A stretch of 64,000 nt of DNA. Source: Bacteroidales bacterium. Its GTDB lineage: Bacteria; Bacteroidota; Bacteroidia; Bacteroidales; F082. Location: assembly GCA_016284305.1 (NCBI GenBank), contig JAEEON010000045.1, forward strand, positions 62,001-126,000, read 5' to 3'. The first letter of the stretch is position 1; each line of letters opens with the position of its first letter. The position numbers and the translations under genes are program-made. The notes beneath the pieces were generated by a model, which saw only the letters and a list, made by a program, of their open reading frames with translations, made no database searches and was not told where the DNA came from. Of this stretch, positions 35,217 to 43,223 are shown one piece after another.

Positions 35217-36329
35217 TTATTTCGACCTTTTATGGTGGAACACGATATTGCCGACAATCTTCCAGAAATACTTCCAGTCGGTGCGGAAAGGATGCTTCAA
35301 ATAAGCCTCACAATAACGGCGTTCGCTCTCCTGAATCTCCTCCAAGGTCTCAGGCATATCGACATAGAACGGAGGCAACATCCCCGGCTTGGTCTGGATA
35401 CGAAGCTGCTGAATCTCAGGACTATAAAGATCGAAGTACTGTTTACTCAACGGGCGCACACCGACGAGCTTCATCTGCCCCTTGAACATATTGATGAACA
35501 TCGGCCATTCATCGATCCAAAGCTTGCGCAGCACCTTACCCCAACCGGTCACACGATAGTCGTCCTTGAACTTGCCTCCCTCCTGAAGGTTGTTGTTTTC
35601 GTAGATGTAGGTCTGCAGATACTCCGAATAGGCATACATGGTACGGAACTTATACACCCAGAAAAGCTCTCCGCCCTTGCCCACACGGTGGAGTTTGATG
35701 ATGGGTCCGTAGGTATGGGGATCGCGACACGGGGGACGCTTCTTTTGGGCGATGACACAGTAACGGTCATGGATGTACTGCTCGGCAACCACATCATAGC
35801 CACAATAGTAGAGACGGCCCAATATCTCCGGCCTCGGGAACACCTTGCGTTGCTTGCGGTTGCAGAAATAGTAAAGCCTGCGGGTAAGCCCCATCTTGGG
35901 ACAAACACGATGCCATAGGAAGTCGAAGAAATAGAGGAACTTAGCAATAGGTTTAGGGTATTTGCTGAAGAACTGCACCCGGCGTTTGGCCGCACTGTCG
36001 AACGACACTACCAAGAAGCCACCCTGCTTGAGTTTGTCGTTTGCCTTCCTCAGGTAACGGTTCACATAACGGATGGCGTTGAGGTGGTCTTCGGCCAACA
36101 AAACATCAGCCTCGCCATCAGGCACCTCCCAGCAACGGACCGCGAAGTCGTTGAGCCACTTCGAACGCTCCTCACTACGAGGCAGATATGCCTTCGAGAT
36201 CAGCTCCTGCAACTCCACTGGAGCCGACACCATGTCGAACTTCGGCGAATGCTTCGGCTCGTCGTTGCTGAGGTAGGCGATGGCCTCCTCATAATTCTCG
36301 CGATATGTAAGACCTTTGAATAGACCCAC
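35217..36329 (-). CDS. Sugar transferase (phosphoglycosyl transferase core) fused to a methyltransferase-like N-domain
   Basis: The C-terminal half has the initiating-transferase core: IIKLHRVGKGGELFWVYKFR-TM, GWGKVLRKLWIDEWPMFINM (catalytic Asp-Glu) and KGQMKLVGVRPLSKQYF. These enzymes move a sugar phosphate to undecaprenyl phosphate. The hydrophobic re-entrant helix that normally precedes this core is absent. Instead there is an N-terminal domain of about 190 residues with LRKANDKLKQGGFLVVSFD, which resembles the last part of SAM methyltransferases but lacks a SAM-binding glycine motif. No ATG fits the end of degT; I propose GTG at 36329 (3 bases after the degT stop), giving 370 residues. 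It is the only initiating-transferase candidate in the window. Confidence 0.75.
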   Translation of the reverse strand: MGLFKGLTYRENYEEAIAYLSNDEPKHSPKFDMVSAPVELQELISKAYLPRSEERSKWLNDFAVRCWEVPDGEADVLLAEDHLNAIRYVNRYLRKANDKLKQGGFLVVSFDSAAKRRVQFFSKYPKPIAKFLYFFDFLWHRVCPKMGLTRRLYYFCNRKQRKVFPRPEILGRLYYCGYDVVAEQYIHDRYCVIAQKKRPPCRDPHTYGPIIKLHRVGKGGELFWVYKFRTMYAYSEYLQTYIYENNNLQEGGKFKDDYRVTGWGKVLRKLWIDEWPMFINMFKGQMKLVGVRPLSKQYFDLYSPEIQQLRIQTKPGMLPPFYVDMPETLEEIQESERRYCEAYLKHPFRTDWKYFWKIVGNIVFHHKRSK

Positions 36330-36331
36330 AA

Positions 36332-37477
36332 TTATTTTTTTGGCTGTGATAACGACATAAACGAACGGATCACCTCGCAGATCCTGTCTTGATCTGTTTC
36401 GGTGAGATAGGGATGGATGGGCAACGACAACACACGGTCGGCCAACAAATCGGACACCGGGCATTGGTTATCGGAGAGATCGAGATCGCAGAAAGCGGTC
36501 TGACGGTGCATCGGAATTGGATAATAGATGGCCGTGGGTATGTCGTTCTCTTTCAGTGCCGCTTGAAGAGCATAACGGGTCTCCTTGTCGGCAAGCTGAA
36601 TGGTATATTGCGCCCAACTGGAATAAAATCCATCAGGCACCACGGGTGTTGTGACAACACCAGACAGTTTCTCGGTATAGCGGTTGGCCACGGTGTTGAC
36701 ATCGACGAGCTCAAAGTCCTTGAAGGCCTTGAGCTTGACCAACAGGATGGCAGCTTGAAGGCTGTCGAGGCGCGAGTTCATGCCGATACGCACGTTGTCG
36801 TAACGGTCACTACCCTTACCATGAATATGATACGACTCGATAAGAGCAGCCCACTCGTCGTTGTTGGTGAAAACCGCACCACCGTCACCATAGCATCCCA
36901 CTGGCTTGGCAGGGAAGAACGAGGTGGTGGAGATGTCGCCAAAGGTACAAGCATTTTCGGAACCAATACGTCCTCCAAAACCTTGGGCAGCGTCCTCCAA
37001 GACGTAGAGACGATAACGGTCGGCCACCCTCCGAACAGCTTCGAAGTCGGCAGGGAGACCGAACAAGTCAACAGCGATGACCACCTTAGGGGTCAACACT
37101 CCGCGATCGATGACGCGTTTGATCTTGGCATCCAAGTCATTGACATCGATGTTGAAGGTCACGGGATCCACATCAACGAACACCGGGGTGGCGCCTTGCA
37201 TGGCAATCACCTCAGCAGAGGCAAAGAAGGTAAAGGACGGCACGAAAACCGCGTCACCGGGCTTCACACCCCAAGCCTTCAAGGCCAATAAGAGGGCATC
37301 GGTACCGCTGTTGCAGGCGATGCAGTGCTTGACGCCGACATAATCGGCAAAGGCAAGCTCCATCTCCTTGATCTTGGGGCCCATGACGTAAGCACTCGAA
37401 GCCACCACGTCAAGGATGGCTTGGTCCATTTCTTCTTTCAGAACTGTGTATTGTTTTTTTAGATCACGAAATTGCAT
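36332..37477 (-). CDS. DegT/DnrJ/EryC1/StrS-family sugar aminotransferase
   Basis: The 381-residue PLP enzyme begins MQFRDLKKQYTVLKEEMDQA, typical of WlbC/WbpE-type 3-aminotransferases. Landmarks are CNSGTDALLLALKAWGVKPG (phosphate cup), FVPSFTFFASAEVIAMQGA, VLEDAAQGFGGRIG with the PLP-binding Asp, FFPAKPVGCYGDGGAVFTNN with the Schiff-base Lys, and NSRLDSLQAAILLVKLKAF. With the WlbB-like acetyltransferase directly upstream, it would make a 3-acetamido sugar such as UDP-GlcNAc(3NAc)A. The dehydrogenase and oxidase of that pathway (WbpA, WbpB) are not in the window. Confidence 0.88.
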   Translation of the reverse strand: MQFRDLKKQYTVLKEEMDQAILDVVASSAYVMGPKIKEMELAFADYVGVKHCIACNSGTDALLLALKAWGVKPGDAVFVPSFTFFASAEVIAMQGATPVFVDVDPVTFNIDVNDLDAKIKRVIDRGVLTPKVVIAVDLFGLPADFEAVRRVADRYRLYVLEDAAQGFGGRIGSENACTFGDISTTSFFPAKPVGCYGDGGAVFTNNDEWAALIESYHIHGKGSDRYDNVRIGMNSRLDSLQAAILLVKLKAFKDFELVDVNTVANRYTEKLSGVVTTPVVPDGFYSSWAQYTIQLADKETRYALQAALKENDIPTAIYYPIPMHRQTAFCDLDLSDNQCPVSDLLADRVLSLPIHPYLTETDQDRICEVIRSFMSLSQPKK

Positions 37478-37486
37478 GTTTTTTAA

Positions 37487-37521
37487 GAAGTTAGAAGTTA
37501 GAAGACAGGAGACAGAAGGCC
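37487..37521 (+). repeat. Heptad repeat at the 3' end of the WlbB-like gene (5 units)
   Basis: On the plus strand: GAAGTTA, GAAGTTA, GAAGACA, GGAGACA, GAAGGCC, all in register. On the gene's strand the second unit reads TAACTTC and its TAA is the gene's stop codon (37500-37498). The last seven residues of the protein (GLLSPVF) are translated from the array. The GAA-rich strand is antisense here, unlike the other arrays. Confidence 0.65.
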
Positions 37522-38058
37522 TCCGGATTCTTTATATTTACGACCACAGTCACACTGAAGCGAGGCATCGAGGCGCTTACCGCATTCGCACACCCAACCG
37601 ATTTGGCGGGCAGGAACACCGGCCATCAAGGCGTAAGGCTTCACATCCTTGGTCACCACAGCCCCAGCAGCGATGAGCGCACTTTTGCCAACGGTATGGC
37701 CACATACCACGGTGCAGTTGGCTCCCAACGAGGCTCCTTCGCAAATCTTTGTCTTGGCATACACCCCATGCACCGGGAAATGTGCCCGCGGCGTGGTCAC
37801 ATTGGTAAAGACACAACTCGGACCGCAAAAGACGTTGTCCTCAATCTCCACCCCTTCATAGATGGAGACATTGTTTTGGATGCGTACGCCATTGCCAATG
37901 CGCACATTGTTGCCCACATTGACATTCTGTCCCAAAGAGCAACGCTCCCCAATGACTGCGCCCGACTGGACATGGCAGAAATGCCAGATCTTGGTACCCT
38001 GGCCAATACTGACATTATCGTCAACATAACTACTCTCGTGTACAAAAAACTCTCCCAT
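37498..38058 (-). CDS. WlbB/WbpD-like N-acetyltransferase with C-terminal Cys-rich ribbon
   Basis: The ATG at 38058 is chosen over a GTG three codons upstream. The 186-residue hexapeptide-repeat protein has the family opening FFVHESSYVDDNVSIGQGTK, then IWHFCHVQSGAVIGERC, LGQNVNVGNNVRIGNGVRIQ and the insertion VFTNVTTPRAHFPVHG that carries a general base in WlbB enzymes. It should acetylate the 3-amino group of a UDP-sugar from the DegT neighbour. The C-terminus has four Cys (CECGKRLDASLQCDCGRKY), a likely zinc ribbon. The end of the protein is encoded by a heptad repeat, so its last residues are probably unimportant. Confidence 0.86.
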   Translation of the reverse strand: MGEFFVHESSYVDDNVSIGQGTKIWHFCHVQSGAVIGERCSLGQNVNVGNNVRIGNGVRIQNNVSIYEGVEIEDNVFCGPSCVFTNVTTPRAHFPVHGVYAKTKICEGASLGANCTVVCGHTVGKSALIAAGAVVTKDVKPYALMAGVPARQIGWVCECGKRLDASLQCDCGRKYKESGGLLSPVF

Positions 38059-38061
38059 AGT

Positions 38062-38096
38062 TTTCACCTTTCAATTTTCACCTTTCACCTCTCACC
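38062..38096 (-). repeat. Heptad repeat across the lutA-like stop codon (5 units)
   Basis: The plus strand reads TTTCACC, TTTCAAT, TTTCACC, TTTCACC, TCTCACC without a break. On the gene strand the units are GGTGAAA-like, and the TGA stop of the LutA-like gene (38087-38085) is the TGA of one unit. The final residues of that protein (GGGER) are encoded by the array. It fills the space up to the next gene. Confidence 0.7.
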
Positions 38097-38807
38097 TCCC
38101 CCAAGGATGTCCGCAATATGGATCACCTTGATGGGCAAACCGTTAGCATCGATATAACTCTTCAAATGCATCAAGCAAGTCATGTCGGTCGTAACGATAT
38201 ACTCAGCGCCAGTATTCATGGCATTGCGCACCTTGTGACTGGCCATGCCCACCGACACATCCTCGTTGTTCATGGAAAACGTCATCTCTCCTCCACAACA
38301 GATGTCGGTTTGCTTCATCTCAACCAACTCAAGGCCTTTCACATGGGAGAGCAATTGACGGGCCTCCTTGCCAAGGTGAAGGTCACGCAAAGCACTGCAG
38401 CTATCGTGATATGTCACCTTATGCGGAAACTCAGCCCCAAAATCATCTACCTTGATCACATTCACCAAGAAATCAGTTAACTCATAGACATTTTTCTCCA
38501 TCCGCTTGAAATTCAAGTGGTTGGCTGTGTTGAAAAACAATTCCGAATAACGTTTCTTGATAAAGGCAACACAAGAGGCGGAAGGAGCCACCACAGGACG
38601 GTTGTTGTCGAAATCAGACAGAAACTTATCGCCTAAGGCCTTTGCCTCTTCGATAAATCCAGCATTGAAAGCGAAACGGCCACAACAAGTTTGGTCGGGA
38701 TTATAATTAACTTCCACGCCAGCCTTCTCCAAGACCTTCACGGTATTTACCGCCGTCTGGGGATAATACTGGTCGATGAAACAAGGGATAAACAGGTCAA
38801 TAGTCAT
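38085..38807 (-). CDS. LutA/LldE-type (Fe-S)-binding CCG-domain protein
   Basis: The 240-residue protein has two cysteine-rich CCG domains. The first gives DLFIPCFIDQYYPQTAVNTV and QTCCGRFAFNAGFIEEA, and the second gives VTYHDSCSALRDLHLGKEA and TDICCGGEMTFSMNNEDVS. Family members are the LutA subunit of the LutABC lactate oxidase, or heterodisulfide-reductase-like electron carriers. LutB and LutC are not encoded here, so it is an orphan in this window. It is transcribed from its own promoter box at 38840 toward the glycan genes, so it could form their first cistron. I see no functional link to polysaccharide synthesis. Confidence 0.82.
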   Translation of the reverse strand: MTIDLFIPCFIDQYYPQTAVNTVKVLEKAGVEVNYNPDQTCCGRFAFNAGFIEEAKALGDKFLSDFDNNRPVVAPSASCVAFIKKRYSELFFNTANHLNFKRMEKNVYELTDFLVNVIKVDDFGAEFPHKVTYHDSCSALRDLHLGKEARQLLSHVKGLELVEMKQTDICCGGEMTFSMNNEDVSVGMASHKVRNAMNTGAEYIVTTDMTCLMHLKSYIDANGLPIKVIHIADILGGGER

Positions 38808-38839
38808 ATCTTTACTCGCCGTTGATTGAAAACGACGTG

Positions 38840-38847
38840 CAAAAATA
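38840..38847 (-). promoter_or_regulatory. Probable -7 box upstream of the lutA-like gene
   Basis: The minus strand reads TATTTTTG followed by C, matching TAnnTTTG, and ends 32 bases before the ATG at 38807. As no other clear box lies between here and 35 kb, it may drive the lutA-like, WlbB-like, DegT and sugar transferase genes. Confidence 0.45.
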
Positions 38848-38901
38848 AACTATTTACACATAATAAAAAAAAGAATTTTATAATTATTTACTTAAAAAGC
38901 T

Positions 38902-40140
38902 TTAAGATTTTTTAAGTTGTTGAATTTCACTCCAATATTGAGGATAGGATTTCTTCACCACTTCAGGATGTTCGATGACAAGTCCTGAATAACGAGTCAT
39001 CAACGGAGCAAAAGCCATGGCAATGCGATGATCCGAATATGTTTTAATTGGAATAGTATTAATATAGGAATTAATTAATATAGGTGATGATGAATAAACA
39101 ATAATAGAATTATCATCAAATAAATAATTAATATCATAAAGTTTTGACAATTCCGCAAGCATAACCTCAACTCGATTTGACTCCTTTAGGACAAGGTTTC
39201 GGATGCCATGAAAGACGACGGAGCGGTTCAAAGCAACACAAGTTACCATGAGTGAGGGGAAAAGGTCAGGGTTGTCGGAAACATTGAACAAGAGGGGCTC
39301 GACGACGGGATTTGAGTTGGACGTCGCTTTAGTCAGGCGGGCACCATCAGGCTCAAAAGAGGTGCGCACACCCAAAGGGACAAACATCTCAGCCACCGCC
39401 CGATCGCCCTGGATAGTGTCGTCATGTAGGTCTCTTAACAAGAGGTCGCATGAGCTGGACAGCGCTGCAAACTCATACCAATACGAGGCTGAGCTCCAGT
39501 CAGACGAGACCCTGAAAGGATGAGACTCATAGGGCTTGGCTTGGACCGTGTTGGTCTTCCCCGCTTGATCCACTGATGCCCCGAAATGACGCATCATGGC
39601 CATGGTCATCCAGATATAAGGCTCGGAGCTGGTAGCGTCGTCAAGATGGACTTTCAGCCCTTGTTTCCAACATGGGGCAGCCAGCAAAAGCGAGCTGACG
39701 AACTGGCTGCTTTGAGAGGCATTGATGGTGACCTCACCTCCCCTAATGGGACGGCCTTTGACCAATAACGGAAGGAACCCCTGTTGATCCTGGCATGTGA
39801 TATCGGCACCTAAGTGTTGAAGGGCATCAATAAGCGCTCCCATGGGTCGTTGACGCATCCTGGGGGTTCCTGTCAACAGCCATTCTCCTTCGTGGCACGA
39901 AAGATAGGTCAGCAGGAAACGCGCCACAGTTCCAGCATCCTCACAGTCAATCACATTGCGAGCTTTAGTATCGGCACTGGAAATCTGACGAAGGCATTGC
40001 TGAAGCAGCACGGTGTCATGGGCTTCGGAGAGGTTCGTGACCTCTGGTGAGAAGCCACCATATGCAGCAATCATCAGGGCTCTATTGCTCTCGCTCTTGC
40101 TTCCCGGAAGGGACACCTGACCCGTCAAAGTCGCACTCAT
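38902..40140 (-). CDS. aroA: 3-phosphoshikimate 1-carboxyvinyltransferase (EPSP synthase)
   Basis: The sixth step of the shikimate pathway joins phosphoenolpyruvate to shikimate 3-phosphate. The ATG at 40140 (MSATLTGQVSLPGSKSESNR) overlaps the aroB stop as ATGA; a longer frame to 40185 lies in aroB and is rejected. The 412-residue protein has LPGSKSESNRALMIAAYGG near 10, CEDAGTVARFLLTYLS near 75, GTPRMRQRPMGALIDAL near 95 and ESNRVEVMLAELSKL near 315. The stretch 39050-39130 is notably AT-rich compared with the rest of the gene, but the frame is intact. Confidence 0.94.
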   Translation of the reverse strand: MSATLTGQVSLPGSKSESNRALMIAAYGGFSPEVTNLSEAHDTVLLQQCLRQISSADTKARNVIDCEDAGTVARFLLTYLSCHEGEWLLTGTPRMRQRPMGALIDALQHLGADITCQDQQGFLPLLVKGRPIRGGEVTINASQSSQFVSSLLLAAPCWKQGLKVHLDDATSSEPYIWMTMAMMRHFGASVDQAGKTNTVQAKPYESHPFRVSSDWSSASYWYEFAALSSSCDLLLRDLHDDTIQGDRAVAEMFVPLGVRTSFEPDGARLTKATSNSNPVVEPLLFNVSDNPDLFPSLMVTCVALNRSVVFHGIRNLVLKESNRVEVMLAELSKLYDINYLFDDNSIIVYSSSPILINSYINTIPIKTYSDHRIAMAFAPLMTRYSGLVIEHPEVVKKSYPQYWSEIQQLKKS

Positions 40141-41153
40141 CGTCTGACAATTTCGCGCATCTGAGCGATGCATTCCACAACACATTGCTGCACCAGATCA
40201 CTGGGTACCGTGCAATCATAGATGGGTTTCCCCACTGCGGGCAGCAACACCCAACGCATCTCTCCAGCACGGCTCTTCTTGTCGTGAACCAGGTAGCTCA
40301 TGAGGTTTTGCACATCCTCGTCGTCGAAGATTGGGGAGGCCAAGGAGAGTAGCATCCGAAGCTTTGGCAGGTATTCGACAAGCACCGTTTCAGGAAGCCC
40401 ACATTGCTTCACAGAGAGCCACAGGGCGCACCACATCCCGATGGCCACAGCTTCGCCATGCGTCAGTGGATTCCCTTTGGTGAAGGAGTGACTCTCGAAA
40501 GCATGGCCAAGAGTATGGCCGAAGTTGAGCAGCTTTCGGCTTCCCTGTTCAGTGAAATCCTGCTCAACAATCTCGCGTTTGATACGTCCGGCTCGCAACA
40601 GATACTGTTCGTAGTTGTTTTGGTCGATCTTGAGCATCGATGGGTCGGCAATATAACCGTATTTGATCATCTCAGCGAGGCCAGAGAGCAATTCCCTATC
40701 GGGTAAGGTACTGAGAAACACGGGCATGACCAAGGTCTCCAAGGGTTCAGCAAAAGTACCGATTTGGTTCTTGAAGCCTCCGAAGTCGATTCCGTTCTTG
40801 CCTCCGATGGAGGCGTCAACCATAGCCAGCAAAGTGGTCGGGACGTTGACAAAACGGATACCGCGCTGGTAACACGAGGCCACAAAGCCTCCCATGTCGG
40901 TGACGGTACCCCCACCCAAATTGACAAGGATGGAATGTCGATCAGCACCTTTTCTCAAGAGTTTGGTCCAAATCTGTTGCGCAGTATGGAGGGTCTTGTT
41001 CTCTTCTCCCGGCTTGATGATGATCTCCGAGGCATCCTCACAACTCAGCCAATGCTTCAGTTCGGGAAGCCAAAGCGCGGCCACGTTGGCGTCGGTGAGG
41101 ACAAACACCCGCGACGACTCAGCGAGGGTTCGTTTCAATTCCTCGTTGGTCAT
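40137..41153 (-). CDS. aroB: 3-dehydroquinate synthase
   Basis: The second shikimate-pathway enzyme converts DAHP to 3-dehydroquinate using NAD and a metal ion. The 338-residue protein has VFVLTDANVAALWLPELKHW at the N-terminus, VNLGGGTVTDMGGFVASCYQ near 77 and RGIRFVNVPTTLLAMVDASI near 97. GGKNGIDFGGFKNQIGTFAE follows near 117, and LLNFGHTLGHAFESHSFTKG near 215 carries the metal His residues. Its start overlaps the tsaE stop and its stop overlaps the aroA start, both as ATGA. Confidence 0.95.
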   Translation of the reverse strand: MTNEELKRTLAESSRVFVLTDANVAALWLPELKHWLSCEDASEIIIKPGEENKTLHTAQQIWTKLLRKGADRHSILVNLGGGTVTDMGGFVASCYQRGIRFVNVPTTLLAMVDASIGGKNGIDFGGFKNQIGTFAEPLETLVMPVFLSTLPDRELLSGLAEMIKYGYIADPSMLKIDQNNYEQYLLRAGRIKREIVEQDFTEQGSRKLLNFGHTLGHAFESHSFTKGNPLTHGEAVAIGMWCALWLSVKQCGLPETVLVEYLPKLRMLLSLASPIFDDEDVQNLMSYLVHDKKSRAGEMRWVLLPAVGKPIYDCTVPSDLVQQCVVECIAQMREIVRR

Positions 41154-41581
41154 AGCACACGTACCTGTATGGTTCGATCATCGTCGGCACCGCCCTGCTG
41201 GATCTCGACACGTATGTAGTGTTCCGGGAGTAGCGGTTCAATCAGCTCTGGCCATTCGATGAGACAGAGGTTGCCACTGTAGAAATAGTCGTCATAGCCG
41301 ATATCGAAAGCCTCCTCAAGTTTCTTGATCCGATAGAAGTCGAAATGATACACCGGCTCGCCCTCATCGGTGATGTACTCATTGACGATGGCGAAGGTAG
41401 GGCTGTTGACCTCGTCGGTGACACCCATGCGGTGACACAGATTCTTGATGAGAGTAGTCTTTCCGGCACCCATGGCACCATAGAAGGCGATGACATCGGC
41501 TTCCGAGCGAAGTGAAAGCAGGCATTCGGAGACCACGGAGAGCCCTTCCACGCCATGCACATTGAAAACTTGTTCCGTCAT
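41150..41581 (-). CDS. tsaE: tRNA t6A synthesis ATPase TsaE
   Basis: TsaE is the small ATPase of the TsaBDE complex, which makes threonylcarbamoyladenosine at position 37 of ANN-decoding tRNAs. The start is the ATG at 41581; the TTG two codons earlier is less likely. The 143-residue protein has the Walker A motif FYGAMGAGKTTLIKNLCH near 35 and SPTFAIVNEYITDEGEPVYH near 60. YHFDFYRIKKLEEAFDIGYD follows near 78 and LIEWPELIEPLLP near 106, all typical. It is 24 bases from porX and coupled to aroB, an arrangement that tells more about co-expression than function. Confidence 0.93.
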   Translation of the reverse strand: MTEQVFNVHGVEGLSVVSECLLSLRSEADVIAFYGAMGAGKTTLIKNLCHRMGVTDEVNSPTFAIVNEYITDEGEPVYHFDFYRIKKLEEAFDIGYDDYFYSGNLCLIEWPELIEPLLPEHYIRVEIQQGGADDDRTIQVRVL

Positions 41582-41605
41582 GCTCAAAAACAGTTAAGAG
41601 GTTGG

Positions 41606-43162
41606 CTATCGTTTCGAACTCAATCCTATCACGGGGATCAGCATCTCGCTCATGGAAATGCCTCCATGCTGGAAAGTGTTGCGGTAATATCCGACGTAAT
41701 AATTGTAGTTGTTCGGATAGGCGAAGAAATCACCCGAACCGGCAAACACGTATGAGGTGCTAAGGTTGACACGTGGCAGGAAGATCTTCTCTGGGTCTTT
41801 CACCTCGAAGACTTCTTTGGGATTGTATTTGAGGTTTTTACCGTATTTGTAGCGCAAATTGGTGTTGACTTCGCGGTCGCCAAGGATCCTGACCGGATTT
41901 TTCACATAGGTCGAGCCGTGATCGGTGGTGACGATCATGTCACAACCTTTGTCAGCAATGAAACGCATCATGTCGAGCAGACTGGAGTGCTCAAACCATG
42001 AGTACATGAGGGAGCGATAGGCCTCTTCATCATCGGCTAGCTCGCGGATGATTTCCATCTCAGTACGGGCGTGCGAAAGCATATCGACGAAGTTATAGAC
42101 GATGACGTTAATCTTGTTCTGCATCAGATTCGACATCTGCTCATGAAGCTTCTTGCCTGCTTGGAGGTTCAGCACCTTGTTGTAAGAGTATTTGATATTC
42201 TTGCCGAAGCGTTTCAACTGTTCTCCGAAGAGTTCACCCTCGAACTGGTTCTTGGTGCCCTCATCCTCTTCGTCAACCCACCATTTGGGGTAACGACGAC
42301 GAATCTCGAGGGGCATGAGTCCAGCGAACAGGGCGTTGCGGGCATATTGTGTGGTGGTCGGAAGGATGCTGTAATACACATCGTCGGAGGTGACACGGAA
42401 ATATTGTTCGACCAAAGGTTGGATGGCCTTCCATTGGTCGTAACGCAGGTTGTCGATGACAATGAGAAACAACGGTTTGTCATTCTCGGTAAGGGCCGGC
42501 AACACCTTGTCGCGCACCAGGGTATGCGACATCACAGGTTTCTCGCCACGACCTTGGATCCAGTCGATATAGTTGCGTTCGACGAATCGTGTGAAAATGG
42601 CGTCTGCCTCTTGTTTCTGGTCGGCCAGGATGCCTTTGATACCGTCGTCGGTGGTTTTCTGCAGCTCAAGTTCCCAGCGCACGAGGTTTTTATAGACGTC
42701 GATCCACTCGTTGAAACTGAGATTGTTGTTGATGTCCATGGCAATCTTGCGGAACTCCTGTTGATAGCTCATGGTAGATTTCTCTTCGCGGAGCTTCTTG
42801 TTCTCGAGGTTGCGTTTCAGCGAAAGGAGGATCTGGTTAGGGTTGACCGGCTTGATAAGGTAATCAGCGATGTTGGACCCGATGGCATCCTCCATGATGC
42901 GTTCCTCTTCGCTCTTGGTGATCATCACTACGGGCAGGTTAGGGTATTCGCGCTTGATGACTTCGAGGGCCTCAATGCCACTGACGCCTGGCATCTGCTC
43001 GTCGAGGAACACGATGTCGAAATGGCGCTCACGCACCAAGTCAATGGCATCAGATCCGCTGTTGGCAGTGACCACCTCGTAGCCTTTTTGTTCCAAAAAA
43101 AGAATATGGGGCTTCAACAGATCAATCTCATCGTCGGCCCACAAAATCGTCGTTTTATCCAT
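41606..43162 (-). CDS. porX: PorX response regulator with PglZ domain, T9SS regulator
   Basis: PorX is the receiver-plus-PglZ protein that, with the PorY kinase and SigP in Porphyromonas, controls type IX secretion. The 518-residue length fits. The receiver domain covers residues 1-125, with TTILWADDEIDLLKPHI, phosphorylatable Asp54 in FDIVFLDEQMPGVSGIEA, and VVMITKSEEE. From about 160 the alkaline-phosphatase-like PglZ part has LFLIVIDNLRYDQWKAIQPL near 230, YSILPTTTQYARNALFAGLM and MIVTTDHGSTYVKNPV. PorX is reported to hydrolyse cyclic oligonucleotides. A T9SS-sorted peptidase at 47.3 kb shows that the system has cargo here. Confidence 0.93.
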   Translation of the reverse strand: MDKTTILWADDEIDLLKPHILFLEQKGYEVVTANSGSDAIDLVRERHFDIVFLDEQMPGVSGIEALEVIKREYPNLPVVMITKSEEERIMEDAIGSNIADYLIKPVNPNQILLSLKRNLENKKLREEKSTMSYQQEFRKIAMDINNNLSFNEWIDVYKNLVRWELELQKTTDDGIKGILADQKQEADAIFTRFVERNYIDWIQGRGEKPVMSHTLVRDKVLPALTENDKPLFLIVIDNLRYDQWKAIQPLVEQYFRVTSDDVYYSILPTTTQYARNALFAGLMPLEIRRRYPKWWVDEEDEGTKNQFEGELFGEQLKRFGKNIKYSYNKVLNLQAGKKLHEQMSNLMQNKINVIVYNFVDMLSHARTEMEIIRELADDEEAYRSLMYSWFEHSSLLDMMRFIADKGCDMIVTTDHGSTYVKNPVRILGDREVNTNLRYKYGKNLKYNPKEVFEVKDPEKIFLPRVNLSTSYVFAGSGDFFAYPNNYNYYVGYYRNTFQHGGISMSEMLIPVIGLSSKR

Positions 43163-43191
43163 TAGCTAAATTTTAAGTTTTCCTACTAACG

Positions 43192-43199
43192 CAAAAATA
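43192..43199 (-). promoter_or_regulatory. Probable -7 box of porX
   Basis: TATTTTTG on the minus strand, followed by CG, ends 29 bases before the porX ATG. It lies back to back with the plus-strand box at 43212, with only 12 bases between, so the two promoters must overlap. Confidence 0.5.
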
Positions 43200-43211
43200 C
43201 GAATAATATTG

Positions 43212-43219
43212 TAGTTTTG
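43212..43219 (+). promoter_or_regulatory. Probable -7 box of the HD hydrolase gene, implying a leaderless or nearly leaderless mRNA
   Basis: TAGTTTTG, followed by C, matches TAnnTTTG. Only four bases separate it from the ATG at 43224. Transcription would therefore begin at or within a few bases of the start codon. No convincing -33 element is visible. Confidence 0.45.
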
Positions 43220-43223
43220 CAGC

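Noticed and set aside
36389..37291. Plus-strand open frame of 300 codons
   Set aside because: It is antisense to the DegT aminotransferase gene; no family resemblance.
38062..38096. CRISPR-like array
   Set aside because: Units are only 7 bases with no spacers, so it is a simple tandem repeat.
40141..40185. 15-codon extension of aroA
   Set aside because: It lies inside aroB and the ATG at 40140 makes the usual ATGA coupling and the normal N-terminus.
42071..43165. Plus-strand open frame of 364 codons
   Set aside because: It is antisense to porX and has no domain or promoter.
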